35,269 nt of DNA, taken from positions 1-35,269 of the forward strand of contig CACXYH010000022.1 of assembly GCA_902771785.1 (NCBI GenBank), in the 5' to 3' direction. Under the pieces are notes generated by a model. That model had not been told where the DNA came from. It did no database searches and saw only the letters and a program-made list of their open reading frames with translations. The DNA is from an uncultured Prevotellaceae bacterium. Lineage in GTDB: Bacteria > Bacteroidota > Bacteroidia > Bacteroidales > Bacteroidaceae. How positions within the stretch are numbered: position 1 is the stretch's first letter; each line of letters opens with the position of its first letter. Positions 1 through 8,377 of this stretch are shown here, piece by piece. Made by a program: the position numbers and the translations under genes.

Positions 1-207
1 GGGGCGGTAGCCGGCATTCACGCCCAGCGTCCAGTGCTTGCTGCCAGCCGGCACCTCAAAACCGAGGTTAGGCGTCAGCGTTGCACCGTAAAGCAGGTTT
101 GTCTTCACTGCGACATTCTGCGCATAAAGTGAATTTAAACAGCCATACAAGCACAGCACTAAGGCAAGAACTACCTTGTCAGATATGTGTCCTACGTTTG
201 TTGCCAT
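1..207 (-). CDS. DUF3575-family outer-membrane protein, N-terminal part (cut by window edge)
   Basis: Sixty-nine codons run in frame from an ATG at 207 to the window edge without a stop. A hydrophobic signal peptide ends at a typical LYAQ/N junction around residue 33. It is followed by the start of a beta-barrel-like protein (VAVKTNLLYGATLTPNLG, then a GxxWTLGVNAGY segment). This NLLYxAT...NLGxE pattern is characteristic of the DUF3575 family, small outer-membrane proteins common in Bacteroidales and often found beside fimbrial or surface-protein genes. The family function is not established. A promoter with TACTTTTG lies about 53 bases upstream. Family assignment is fairly firm; no function is claimed. 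Confidence 0.75.
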   Translation of the reverse strand, partial: MATNVGHISDKVVLALVLCLYGCLNSLYAQNVAVKTNLLYGATLTPNLGFEVPAGSKHWTLGVNAGYRP

Positions 208-259
208 CACTCTTCTGTCAAATAGTTTAATCAAAGTATACACGCGTATAATAAGTATG

Positions 260-291
260 CAAAAGTAGCAAATTCTTCCATAACTTGCAAA
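260..291 (-). promoter_or_regulatory. Promoter of the DUF3575 gene
   Basis: On the minus strand a TTTG (288-291) is followed after 20 bases by TACTTTTG (260-267). This matches the Bacteroidetes sigma-ABfr consensus of -33 TTTG and -7 TAnnTTTG. Predicted transcription start is near 255, giving a leader of about 48 bases. Confidence 0.6.
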
Positions 292-450
292 AATATTGTA
301 CTTTATTTCGCGAATTTGACTAAAAATTATAAAAAAATTAACGTACGGGGGCAAAATAAACTTTTTTTGTAACTTTACTACAAAGATCGCGAAGTTTTTC
401 ACTCCGTTCAAGGAAACTTTTCTGTCTCGGCAAAAAAAAGAACAAATTCT

Positions 451-481
451 TTTGTTCTGCTCTCGTTTTTTCGTAACTTTG
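451..481 (+). promoter_or_regulatory. Promoter of upp
   Basis: TTTG (451-454), a 19-base spacer and TAACTTTG (474-481) match the Bacteroidetes -33/-7 consensus. The leader to the upp ATG is about 52 bases. The 36 bases from 447 to 482 are almost identical (34 of 36 by eye) to the promoter of the minus-strand gene starting at 17677. Confidence 0.7.
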
Positions 482-537
482 CAATCGCTATTCATTCAAA
501 GAGCTAACATGGACCAATAACTTTTTTACTTAATTAT

Positions 538-1194
538 ATGCAAGTTATTAATTTTGCAGAACAAAACTCGGTCATTAATCAGTATATGGCAGAGTTGCGC
601 GACAAGGGCTACCAGAAAAACAGGTTGCTCTTCCGCCACAACATTGAGCGTGTAGGGCAGATGATGGCCTACGAAGTGTCGAAAACCTTGGAATATAAGT
701 CGAAGACGGTGACCACGCCGTTAGGAACGATTGATATTCCTGTTCCAAAAGACGAATTGCTGATTGCCACCGTGCTGCGTGCCGGACTGCCTTTCCACGA
801 AGGCTTCCTCCATGTGTTCGACAAGGCTGAGAATGCTTTTGTGTCGGCCTATCGCATGTATACCAACCGCGAACATACTGAGGTGGGTGTGCATACGGAG
901 TATATGGCTTCGCCTTCGGTCAGGAACAAGACGCTCATCATCGTAGACCCCATGCTGGCCACGGGCGGTTCGATGGCAGCCAGCATCGAGGCATTGCAGA
1001 AGACGGGTAAGCCCCGTAAAATTCATATTGCCTGCGTGATAGCCACTCCCGAGGGACTTGAGGTGCTGCGCGAAGTGCTGCCTGAAGAGGCTATGGTGTG
1101 GTGTGCTGCTGTCGACCCGGGCATGAATGCTCAGAAGTATATTGTTCCCGGTTTCGGCGACTGTGGCGACCTGTGCTTTGGCGAGAAGCTGTGA
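538..1194 (+). CDS. upp: Uracil phosphoribosyltransferase
   Basis: Salvage enzyme joining uracil and PRPP to give UMP in the cytoplasm. The 218-residue length is normal for the family. The PRPP-binding loop LIIVDPMLATGGSM is present near residues 131-144, and the C-terminal uracil-binding region (DPGMNAQKYIVPGFGDCGD) is intact. The start ATG at 538 follows a strong promoter by about 50 bases. The secreted GH2 gene begins 37 bases after the stop with no visible promoter of its own, so read-through is likely. The assignment rests on family-defining motifs. Confidence 0.95.
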   Translation: MQVINFAEQNSVINQYMAELRDKGYQKNRLLFRHNIERVGQMMAYEVSKTLEYKSKTVTTPLGTIDIPVPKDELLIATVLRAGLPFHEGFLHVFDKAENAFVSAYRMYTNREHTEVGVHTEYMASPSVRNKTLIIVDPMLATGGSMAASIEALQKTGKPRKIHIACVIATPEGLEVLREVLPEEAMVWCAAVDPGMNAQKYIVPGFGDCGDLCFGEKL

Positions 1195-1231
1195 TGTGTC
1201 AGAAGTTCAGAAAAACCTAATAAAAAATAGT

Positions 1232-3475
1232 ATGATGAAAAGAATGATTATCGGGGCGATGGCTTTATTCATGGGCGTCGTCTGCACGGAAGCCAAGGGG
1301 CTGGAGCGCAAGCAGCTCTTCGACAGTGACTGGCAGTTTGCGCTTGAAGACACAACCCAGTGGCGCAGCGTGACGCTGCCGCACGACTGGAGCATAGAGG
1401 GAACCTTCAGCAAGGATACCCCTGCCGGCAACGAGGGTGGCTACCTGCCTACGGGCAAGGGCTACTATCGCAAGACGTTCGTGCCGGGACGCGAATACGA
1501 AGGTAAGCGCCTGCGCCTCTATTTTGAGGGAGTCTACATGAATTCTGAGGTCTACATCAACGGACAGCGAGCCGGCGGACATCCGTACGGCTACTCGTCG
1601 TTCTTCGTCGATGCCACTCCTTTCGTCAAGGTGGGAGTGAAGAACGTGATCGACGTGCGCGTAGACAATTCGCAGCAGAAGAACTGCCGCTGGTATAGCG
1701 GCTCGGGCATCTATCGCCACGTGTGGCTCTACACCACCGGTCAGCGCTACATCGACGAGTGGAGCGTTCAGGTGCTGACGCCCGACACCCACACTGCCGT
1801 TATCAAGGGCGAAGTGGTGATGGAAGACGGCACGCGCAAGCCCATCGAGAAGACCATCCGTGAGGCCAACCCGCGCCTCTGGTCGCCCGACGATCCCTAT
1901 CTCTATCAGACGACGCTCGAGGCCGAAGGCGACTGTCTGCCCGTGACCTACGGCCTGCGCACCATCGAATATTCGGCCGAGAAGGGACTGCTGCTCAACG
2001 GCAAGGAAATCCGGCTGAACGGCGGATGCCTGCACCACGACAACGGCATACTGGGTGCTGCTGCCTTCGATGCTGCCGAATACCGCAAGGCAAAGCTCAT
2101 GAAGGAGGCGGGCTTCAATGCCGTGCGCACCTCCCACAACCACCCCTCGGAGTCGTTCCTCCGAGCCTGCGACGAGCTGGGACTGCTCGTCATCGATGAG
2201 GCTTTCGACGGATGGCGCGAACAGAAGAATGCCTTCGACTATCACTTGCTCATCGACCAGTGGTGGCAGGAGGACATCAAGGCCCTGGTTTGCCGCGACC
2301 GCTGCCACCCCAGCGTCTTCTGCTGGTCTATCGGCAATGAGGTCATCGAGCGCAAGAAGATAGAAATCATCAAGACGGCCCACAACATGATTCAGCTCTG
2401 CCACCAGCTCGACCCGACCCGTCCGGTCACCTCGGCACTTGCTGCATGGGACCGCGACTGGGACATCTACGACCCGCTGGCTGCCGAGCACGACATCGTG
2501 GGCTACAACTACATGATTTTCAAGTCGCAGAGCGACCATGAGCGCGTGCCCAACCGCGTGATGATGCAGACCGAAAGCTATCCGCGCGACGCCTGGCGCA
2601 ACTACCGCAAGGTGCAGGACGAGACCTACGTCGTGGGCGACTTCGTGTGGACGTCCATCGACTACCTGGGCGAGTCGGGCATCGGACGCTGGTACTACGA
2701 GGGCGAAGTGCCCGGCGAATCGTGGGAGCGGCCGCTCTTCCCCTGGCATGCAGCCTACTGTGGCGACATCGACTTCACGGGTCAGCGTAAGGCCATCGGA
2801 CACTACCGCAACATTCTCTGGAACACCAACGAGCTGCTCTACATGGCCGTTTGCGAGCCGGATGGCTACCACGGCAAGGTGAAGACCACGATGTGGGGCA
2901 CCTGGCCCACCTTCGAGTGCTGGAACTGGCCGGGCCATGAGGGCAAGGACATCAATGTAGAGGTGTATACCCGCCAGCCCCGCGTGCGCCTTTTCCTGAA
3001 CGACAAGCTCGTGGGCGAGCAGGAAGTGAAGGAGTGCAAGGCCACCTTCACGCTGCCCTACCAGCCTGGTGAGCTGCGTGCCGAGGCCGTTGCCGGCAGC
3101 GAAGTGAAGGGCAGCGTCGTGCTCCAGACGGCAGGCGAGGCCAAGACACTACGCCTGACGGCCGACCACACCACGCTGCAGGCCGACGGACAGGACCTTG
3201 CCTTCGTCACCATCGAGGCCCTCGACGCGCAGGGACGTCTGAATCCCATCGCCGCCAACGGACTGAAGGCCACCGTGAAGGGTGCTGCCACGCTGCAGGG
3301 ACTGGGCAATGCCGACGTCAAGGACTGCGACAGCTATGCCGACGCCACTCACCATCTGTGGAAAGGACGGGCGCTGCTCGTGGTTCGTGCAGCCGAGAAG
3401 CGTGGTGCAGCCACGGTAACTATTGCTGCTGATGGCCTGAAAACAGCTTCTTTGAAACTGAAAGTTGGTAAGTAG
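1232..3475 (+). CDS. Secreted glycoside hydrolase family 2 enzyme (beta-galactosidase-like)
   Basis: Exo-acting GH2 glycosidase, probably periplasmic, hydrolysing beta-galactosides or a related beta-linked sugar. I use ATG 1232, because the open frame extends to 1127 inside upp and only the 1232 start gives a proper signal peptide (MMKRMIIGAMALFMGVVCTEA). Domains of the 747-residue product: N-terminal sugar-binding jelly roll (about 25-165), Ig-like domain (to about 245), TIM barrel (about 250-535), a DUF4982-like domain (about 540-630) and a C-terminal Ig-like domain. The acid/base is E370 in WSIGNEVIE and the probable nucleophile E448 in QTESYPR, 78 residues apart as in LacZ. Exact substrate cannot be read from sequence. 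It is 37 bases after upp and probably shares its transcript. Confidence 0.88.
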   Translation: MMKRMIIGAMALFMGVVCTEAKGLERKQLFDSDWQFALEDTTQWRSVTLPHDWSIEGTFSKDTPAGNEGGYLPTGKGYYRKTFVPGREYEGKRLRLYFEGVYMNSEVYINGQRAGGHPYGYSSFFVDATPFVKVGVKNVIDVRVDNSQQKNCRWYSGSGIYRHVWLYTTGQRYIDEWSVQVLTPDTHTAVIKGEVVMEDGTRKPIEKTIREANPRLWSPDDPYLYQTTLEAEGDCLPVTYGLRTIEYSAEKGLLLNGKEIRLNGGCLHHDNGILGAAAFDAAEYRKAKLMKEAGFNAVRTSHNHPSESFLRACDELGLLVIDEAFDGWREQKNAFDYHLLIDQWWQEDIKALVCRDRCHPSVFCWSIGNEVIERKKIEIIKTAHNMIQLCHQLDPTRPVTSALAAWDRDWDIYDPLAAEHDIVGYNYMIFKSQSDHERVPNRVMMQTESYPRDAWRNYRKVQDETYVVGDFVWTSIDYLGESGIGRWYYEGEVPGESWERPLFPWHAAYCGDIDFTGQRKAIGHYRNILWNTNELLYMAVCEPDGYHGKVKTTMWGTWPTFECWNWPGHEGKDINVEVYTRQPRVRLFLNDKLVGEQEVKECKATFTLPYQPGELRAEAVAGSEVKGSVVLQTAGEAKTLRLTADHTTLQADGQDLAFVTIEALDAQGRLNPIAANGLKATVKGAATLQGLGNADVKDCDSYADATHHLWKGRALLVVRAAEKRGAATVTIAADGLKTASLKLKVGK

Positions 3476-3476
3476 A

Positions 3477-3564
3477 AATGCGTTTTGGCCCAAAATGGAA
3501 TGCGTTTTGGGCCAAAACACAATGCGATTTGTGCCAAAACGGAACGCATTTTGGGCCAAAACGG
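3477..3564. repeat. Array of four 22-bp near-palindromic tandem repeats
   Basis: Starting one base after the GH2 stop codon are four consecutive 22-bp units (3477-3498, 3499-3520, 3521-3542, 3543-3564), each of the form AAtGCGttTTgGgCCAAAAcgg. Each unit has an internal near-palindrome TTTTGG-N-CCAAAA able to form a small hairpin. Copy 1 has the central base on the opposite strand (GGC versus GGG) and copy 3 is degraded. A second 22-bp hairpin array with different sequence lies at 32737-32846. Confidence 0.85.
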
Positions 3565-3614
3565 AAAACGCCTATGCGCAAGATGCATTGCGCAAAGTAA
3601 CGAGTTAGGAAAAT

Positions 3615-3670
3615 AATTAAGCTAAAATTTCCGGAATAATAACTTGAATTCCCGAAATTTTAGCTTAATT
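3615..3670. terminator. Long AT-rich inverted repeat, probable bidirectional terminator
   Basis: AATTAAGCTAAAATTT at 3615-3630 is perfectly complementary to 3655-3670, giving a 16-bp stem (17 with the next C-G) around a ~24-base loop. It lies between the convergent ends of the GH2 gene and the SLC13 gene. T-rich sequence follows on both strands. Position and symmetry fit a terminator for both transcripts, though the stem is unusually AT-rich. Confidence 0.55.
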
Positions 3671-3742
3671 GTTTTCTGTTGTGCATGCTTTAGCTTTTCA
3701 TTGCGCATGCTTTGGCCAGTCAAAGGGCCTGCTTTCGCGAGC

Positions 3743-5248
3743 TTAAATCACGTGAAGCGTACCCATCAAGTATACCAATCCGAATCCCAGCACCATCGAG
3801 ATGACGCCCATGATGATGCCCATCTTGGCCATATCGTTCTGCTTCACGTAGCCCGTAGCAAAGGCCAGCGCGTTTGGTGGGGTAGAGATGGGCAGAATCA
3901 TGGCACTCGAAGCAGCGATAGCCACGCCGATGAGCACGGTAGGCGTGCCGCCGATGGGGGCCAGCTTGTCGCCCATGGCTCCGCAGACAATGGCCAGGAT
4001 AGGCATGAGCAGGGCAGCGGTGGCCGAGTTCGAGATGAAGTTCGACAGCAGATAGCAGATGGCACCACCCATGAGCAGGATGAGCAGCGGTGAGAAGTTG
4101 CCGAAGGGGATGCTCTCCACGGCGTTGGCGGCCAGTCCCGATGCGTTCAGTCCGTAGCCCAGTGCGAAGCCGCCGGCCACCATCCAAATCACGCTCCAGT
4201 TGATTTGCTCCAGGTCGCGCTTGTTAATCACGCCTGTCAGGGCAAACACGGCAAACGGAATCATGGCCACGGTGTAGGAGTTGATGCCCGTCACGCGGTC
4301 GAGCAACCACAGGGCCACGGTGACGAAGAACGTCACAATCACCACGTTGGCATGGAAACCATGCTTCATGCCGCCGTCAATGTTGAGCTCGATGGTCTTC
4401 TGTGTGAAGGGGAACATCTTGAGCAGGATGCGCCAGCTGATGATCAGCAGCACGATGACAAGCGGGAACATAAACATCATCCACTGTCCGAAGCCCAGAC
4501 CGAGGTTCAGTCCCTCGGGGTCGTTCAGGTATTTCAGGGCGATGGTGTTGGGCGGAGTGCCGATAGGAGTGCCCATACCGCCCAGGTTGGCAGCCACGGG
4601 AATGCTCATGGCCAGGGCGATGCGGCCCTTACCCTCGGGCGGCAGCTGGCGGAACACCGGGGTGAGGAACGTCAGCATCATGGCAGCAGTAGCCGTGTTG
4701 GATACGAACATCGAGAAGAGTCCCGTGATGAGCAGGAAGCCCAGTAGCACCATTTCGCTCTTCGTGCCGAAGGGGCGCAGCAGCACCTTGGCCAGTTGGG
4801 CGTCGAGGCCCGTCTTCGTGGCAGCGATAGCCAGCACGAAGCCACCGATGAACAGCATAATCACGGGGTCGGCAAACGTAGCCATGACGCCCTTGTAGCT
4901 GAGCAGCTTGCCCACTTCCTCCTCGTTGACCATGGGCAGTATGCCGCTGTCTGTGCAGAAGAGCAGCATCAGTACGATGATGGCAACCGACGTGGCCCAC
5001 GACGATACGATTTCGAGTATCCACATGAGCGTGGCGAAAGCGAAGATCGCGATGACGCGCTGCTGAACGACGGTCAGGTCTTTAATGCCATACCATTCTG
5101 CCGGCATGTTCCAAAGCAGCAGGGTGACTAACAGTACGAAGATGATTTTGATGACGCGCTTAGTGGCGTCGGTGGGATGGTACTTGCGTTGATGGCGAAG
5201 ATTGTGATAAGCCTCAACAAGGTGGAATCCGTTGTAATTATTAAACAT
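3743..5248 (-). CDS. SLC13/DASS-family divalent anion:Na+ symporter
   Basis: Inner-membrane transporter importing dicarboxylates (succinate, malate, fumarate), sulfate or similar anions with sodium. The 501-residue protein has a hydrophilic N-terminus (about 30 residues) and then many hydrophobic helices. Both family hairpin motifs are seen: SNTATAAM at about 183-190 and SNSATAALLMP at about 406-416, the paired Ser-Asn-Thr/Ser sites that bind sodium and substrate in the VcINDY structure. The first is followed by GGMGTPIGTPPN, also typical. The gene is transcribed alone from a promoter at 5277-5284 and converges on the GH2 gene. The transported anion cannot be decided; dicarboxylate would suit a succinate/fumarate fermenter. 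Confidence 0.88.
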   Translation of the reverse strand: MFNNYNGFHLVEAYHNLRHQRKYHPTDATKRVIKIIFVLLVTLLLWNMPAEWYGIKDLTVVQQRVIAIFAFATLMWILEIVSSWATSVAIIVLMLLFCTDSGILPMVNEEEVGKLLSYKGVMATFADPVIMLFIGGFVLAIAATKTGLDAQLAKVLLRPFGTKSEMVLLGFLLITGLFSMFVSNTATAAMMLTFLTPVFRQLPPEGKGRIALAMSIPVAANLGGMGTPIGTPPNTIALKYLNDPEGLNLGLGFGQWMMFMFPLVIVLLIISWRILLKMFPFTQKTIELNIDGGMKHGFHANVVIVTFFVTVALWLLDRVTGINSYTVAMIPFAVFALTGVINKRDLEQINWSVIWMVAGGFALGYGLNASGLAANAVESIPFGNFSPLLILLMGGAICYLLSNFISNSATAALLMPILAIVCGAMGDKLAPIGGTPTVLIGVAIAASSAMILPISTPPNALAFATGYVKQNDMAKMGIIMGVISMVLGFGLVYLMGTLHVI

Positions 5249-5276
5249 TTTTTCTTAATTGATAGTTTTCGGGGTG

Positions 5277-5284
5277 CAAAGGTA
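5277..5284 (-). promoter_or_regulatory. -7 element of the SLC13 gene
   Basis: CAAAGGTA on the plus strand reads TACCTTTG on the minus strand, matching TAnnTTTG. It lies 28 bases upstream of the ATG. No convincing TTTG is seen at the -33 spacing. Confidence 0.5.
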
Positions 5285-5339
5285 CACAAAAAATAATAAT
5301 TAAGTGTAAAAGCAACGGGAATTTTGTTTTGAGAAACAA

Positions 5340-6470
5340 TTACAATAGACTTTGATACAGTTCGGCATACTGCTTGGCTGCATTGGTGTTCTCAAAACGA
5401 CGTATGTACTGAAGGCTGAGCTCCGTGCGGCGTTCGCGTCCCTCGGCTCCGCGCAGCACCTGGCCTATGGCGTGGGCCATGGCCTCGTCGTCGTCGGGGT
5501 CTACGTAGAGACTATCGGGGCCGCCGGCTTCTTCCAGGCACGACCCTGTGCAGGCCACGACGGGCAGCCGCATGCCTATGGCCTCGATGATGGGGATGCC
5601 GAAGCCCTCATAGCGTGAGGGATAGACGAAGGCGTCGGCCAGTTGGCAGAGGGCAGGCAGATGGTTGTCGGGCACACCGTGCAGGAAATGTACGCGCGGA
5701 GCCAGTCCGGCAGCGGCTGCTTCGCTGAGCACCCGCCGTGCATAGGGCGTCGACTTGCCCACAGCCACGAGGTGCAGGTCGGCAGGCAGCCGGTGCAGGG
5801 CCTTGACCACCAGCAGGATGTTCTTGCGCTGCTCGATGCTCCCCACGCTGAGCACGTAGCGCTGTGGCAGCTGGTAGCGCTGCTGCACGTCGCGAAGCGT
5901 GTCGGGCGTGGCGTCGGCATGGAAGCGAGGCGAGCAGCTTTGGTAAATCAGGCTGATGCGGCGCTCGTCGACATGGCCCAGCTCGATGATGTCGCGTCGC
6001 GTGCATTCAGAGATGGCCACGATGCGGTCGGCCTCGCGGATGGCCTGCCGGAACTTCAGCGTGTAGATCTTGGTGTCGAGCCAGTGGTAGTATTCAGGAT
6101 GGCGCATGAATATCAGGTCGTGGATAGTCACCACGCTCTTGATGCCGCTGCGGCTGATGTTGAAGGGGAGTTCGCCGGAAAGACCGTGGTAGAGCCTGAC
6201 GCCATCCGACTTCAGCTGGCCTACGATGCCGTGCGAGCGCCACAGCGCCTTGCCCAGCGACGTGTGGCTGTTGGGGTAGCAGAAGCGCAGGTGCTGCTGC
6301 TCTGTAAGCTGGCAGCGGAGCTCGTCGCGCCCCTTGTCGGGCGCATAGAGGCGCAGGTCGAAGGCGTTGAGCGAGGCCAGGTCGCTGGCCAGTGTGCGTC
6401 CGTAGCTTCCCAGTCCAGTGCCGTTGCGCACGATGCGTTTCGCGTCGAGTCCGATAGTCGGTCTTTCCAT
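5340..6470 (-). CDS. Glycosyltransferase family 4 (GT-B fold)
   Basis: Cytoplasmic or membrane-associated retaining glycosyltransferase using a nucleotide sugar, for surface polysaccharide or LPS. The 376 residues have the two-lobed GT-B layout. The N-terminal lobe begins with GLDAKRIVRNGTGLGSYGR, a glycine-rich acceptor loop. The C-terminal lobe contains VLSVGSIEQRKN (near 212) and the diagnostic E-x7-E motif EGFGIPIIE at 288-296. Start ATG 6470 follows a TAATTTTG -7 box by about 25 bases. It is divergent from the PLP enzyme/LicC/GT2 operon, consistent with a shared glycan pathway. Donor and acceptor are unknown. Confidence 0.88.
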   Translation of the reverse strand: MERPTIGLDAKRIVRNGTGLGSYGRTLASDLASLNAFDLRLYAPDKGRDELRCQLTEQQHLRFCYPNSHTSLGKALWRSHGIVGQLKSDGVRLYHGLSGELPFNISRSGIKSVVTIHDLIFMRHPEYYHWLDTKIYTLKFRQAIREADRIVAISECTRRDIIELGHVDERRISLIYQSCSPRFHADATPDTLRDVQQRYQLPQRYVLSVGSIEQRKNILLVVKALHRLPADLHLVAVGKSTPYARRVLSEAAAAGLAPRVHFLHGVPDNHLPALCQLADAFVYPSRYEGFGIPIIEAIGMRLPVVACTGSCLEEAGGPDSLYVDPDDDEAMAHAIGQVLRGAEGRERRTELSLQYIRRFENTNAAKQYAELYQSLL

Positions 6471-6495
6471 ATAGATGCAATGTCGAATATGGCGG

Positions 6496-6503
6496 CAAAA
6501 TTA
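6496..6503 (-). promoter_or_regulatory. -7 element of the GT4 gene
   Basis: CAAAATTA on the plus strand is TAATTTTG on the minus strand, 25 bases upstream of the GT4 ATG. No clear -33 TTTG is visible. Confidence 0.45.
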
Positions 6504-6544
6504 CTAAAAAACGTCGTAATTCTTGCATGAATTATCTTTTTTTC

Positions 6545-6575
6545 TTTGTTGTTTGCAAAAGTTGTATTACCTTTG
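6545..6575 (+). promoter_or_regulatory. Promoter of the PLP enzyme/LicC/GT2/GT2 operon
   Basis: TTTG (6545-6548), a 19-base spacer and TACCTTTG (6568-6575) match the Bacteroidetes consensus. The leader to ATG 6600 is about 20 bases. Confidence 0.65.
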
Positions 6576-6599
6576 CACCCAAATAAACTTAAATTTATC

Positions 6600-7649
6600 A
6601 TGAGCGAATTTAATTTTCTCGACAGGAACGAGTTTAATTTTGAACCCAGCCCGAAGGTGGTTGAGGCCATCAAGAATTTTAATCCGAAAGACCTTTGTTT
6701 CTATACCCGCATCTACGATCAGGGCAAAAAGAGTGTGATTTCCGTGCGTGTCAGTGAAATCTATGGCGTACCCGAGGAGCAGGTGCTCCTGGCTTACGGC
6801 GGCGAGGACATTCTGAAGAACGCCATCCACTACTTCCTGATGAAAGGCGACAACAAGCGAATCCTTATTCCCGAGTTTTCGTGGTGGTACTACAACCGTG
6901 TGGCCAGCGAGTGTGGCGGCACGTTCGAGATGTATCCCCTCTACGAGCAGGAAGACACCTTTGCCTACAATGTCGACGAGGTCATCGAGTATACCAACCG
7001 CATTCATCCGCGCATGCTGCTGCTGGCATCGCCCAACAACCCCACCGGCAACAGCCTTTCGAGCGAGGAAATCGGCCGCATCATGGAGCATATCCCCGAG
7101 GACACGATGGTGCTCGTCGACGAGGCCTACGCCAGCTTCATCACCAGCGACACCGACTATATCGCCCCGCTGGTCAACAAATACTCGAACCTGATTATCT
7201 CGCGCACCCTCTCGAAGTTCTACGGACTGCCCGGCCTGCGCTGCGGCTTCGGCTTCATTGGCAAGGGCCACGACCAGTTCCTGAGCTACATCAACAAGTA
7301 CCTGGGCTACAACCGCTTCTCCGAGGCCGTTGCACTGGCTGCTCTCGACAGCGACGAGCACTACCGCCACGTGGCCGACGACATGGAGTGGGGACGCCAG
7401 CTCTACAAGAAGGAGCTCGGACACCTGCCCGGCTTCAAGGTCTACAAGTCGGTGGCCAACTTCATCCTGATTAAGTATCCGCTCGAAATCAAGGAGGCTC
7501 TGCAGCAAGCGCTTGCTGCCGAGAACTACAAAATCAAGTTCATGAGCGACAAGGGTCTGGAGTCGTGCCTGCGCATCACGCTGGGACGCAAGGAGCAGAC
7601 GCAGCTGGTGTGCGACACGATCGTGAAAGTATTTAACGCTAAGCATTGA
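6600..7649 (+). CDS. HisC/CobD-like fold-type I PLP enzyme of an envelope operon
   Basis: Pyridoxal-phosphate enzyme of the class I/II aminotransferase family, closest in style to histidinol-phosphate aminotransferases. Seen: SPNNPTGNSL, DEAYASF (PLP-ring aspartate), the Schiff-base lysine K206 in SRTLSKFYGLPGLRCGFGF, and a C-terminal LRITLG arginine motif for carboxylate or phosphate binding. I use ATG 6600 (349 residues), after the promoter at 6545-6575; an in-frame start at 6546 would precede the -7 box. No his biosynthesis genes are nearby. The stop overlaps the start of a LicC-like nucleotidyltransferase (TGATG), so the product probably feeds that enzyme. It could transaminate a phosphonate aldehyde or decarboxylate an amino-acid phosphate (CobD-like). 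Family is certain, substrate is inference. Confidence 0.85.
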   Translation: MSEFNFLDRNEFNFEPSPKVVEAIKNFNPKDLCFYTRIYDQGKKSVISVRVSEIYGVPEEQVLLAYGGEDILKNAIHYFLMKGDNKRILIPEFSWWYYNRVASECGGTFEMYPLYEQEDTFAYNVDEVIEYTNRIHPRMLLLASPNNPTGNSLSSEEIGRIMEHIPEDTMVLVDEAYASFITSDTDYIAPLVNKYSNLIISRTLSKFYGLPGLRCGFGFIGKGHDQFLSYINKYLGYNRFSEAVALAALDSDEHYRHVADDMEWGRQLYKKELGHLPGFKVYKSVANFILIKYPLEIKEALQQALAAENYKIKFMSDKGLESCLRITLGRKEQTQLVCDTIVKVFNAKH

Positions 7650-8377
7650 TGATAGGAGTAATTCTGGCGGCCGGCATGGCGAAGCGCCTGCGTCCGCTCA
7701 CCGACACCAAGCCCAAGTGCCTGCTCGAGGTGGGCAGCCGGACGCTGCTGCAGCGCACCGTCGACGCGATGCTGCAGGCAGGCATCAGCGAGCTGGTCGT
7801 GGTCACGGGCTATCGCGGCTCGATGATTCGCGACTTCCTCACCGCCCACTATCCGCAGCTCAATATCCACTTCCTGCATAACGCCGACTACGAGCACAAC
7901 AACAACATCTTCTCGCTCTGGATGACGCGGCCCTATACCGACGGCCGCGACTTCCTGCTCATGGACAGCGACATCCTGTGCGACCCCAAGGCCGTGGCCG
8001 AGGTGGCCCGCCAGCAGGAGCCCGCGCTGGCCTTGAACCGTCATGAGCTGGGCGAGGAGGAGATGAAAATCGTGGTCGATGCCGACATGCACATCGTGGA
8101 AATCAGCAAGACCTGTCGCGTGGAGGATGCCATCGGCGAGTCGGTGGGCATCGAGCGGATGACGGCCGACTACAGCACCGCCCTCTTCTGCGAACTGGAG
8201 CAGATGATTGAGCGCGAAGGGCTCATCGACATTTTCTATGAGCGCGCCTTCGAACGGCTCATTCCGCAAGGACATACCTTCAAGGTGGTCGACACCACTA
8301 CCTTCTTCTCTTACGAGCTCGACACCCCCGAGGACTTCGAACGTGCCAAGGAACTGTTGCCTAAGGAGCTGCAATGA
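7649..8377 (+). CDS. LicC/PntC-like nucleotidyltransferase
   Basis: NTP transferase of the sugar/choline-phosphate type, expected to activate a small phosphorylated alcohol or phosphonate as a CDP derivative. The signature LAAGMAKRLRPLTDTKPKCLL is at residues 6-26, metal-binding D106 and D108 in MDSDILCD, and a GESVGIERM segment near 163-171, placed where LicC and the aminoethylphosphonate cytidylyltransferase PntC have an E/S-rich active-site stretch. Length (242 residues) fits. ATG 7649 overlaps the upstream TGA, and its own TGA overlaps the next ATG (ATGA). A LicD-family transferase at 10036-10863 supports phosphocholine, phosphoethanolamine or aminoethylphosphonate rather than a hexose-1-phosphate, which remains an alternative. 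Confidence 0.8.
   Translation: MIGVILAAGMAKRLRPLTDTKPKCLLEVGSRTLLQRTVDAMLQAGISELVVVTGYRGSMIRDFLTAHYPQLNIHFLHNADYEHNNNIFSLWMTRPYTDGRDFLLMDSDILCDPKAVAEVARQQEPALALNRHELGEEEMKIVVDADMHIVEISKTCRVEDAIGESVGIERMTADYSTALFCELEQMIEREGLIDIFYERAFERLIPQGHTFKVVDTTTFFSYELDTPEDFERAKELLPKELQ

Larger units (their letters stand above)
208..537. other. Divergent intergenic region between DUF3575 gene and upp
   Basis: This 330-bp AT-rich stretch contains a minus-strand promoter for the DUF3575 gene and a plus-strand promoter for upp, listed separately. Between them is A/T-rich DNA with a partial second promoter-like element (TTTTTGTAACTTTAC near 364-378) that lacks the final G of the -7 consensus. I see no coding potential and no clear structured RNA. 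Confidence 0.6.

Noticed and set aside
1127-1231. Longer GH2 start at 1127
   Set aside because: It overlaps the conserved C-terminus of upp and gives a non-signal-like N-terminus; ATG 1232 begins a proper signal peptide.
6600-7649. Gene as histidinol-phosphate aminotransferase (hisC) of histidine biosynthesis
   Set aside because: The family fits, but the gene is translationally coupled to a LicC-like gene and glycosyltransferases and no other his gene is present, so the specific name is not supported.
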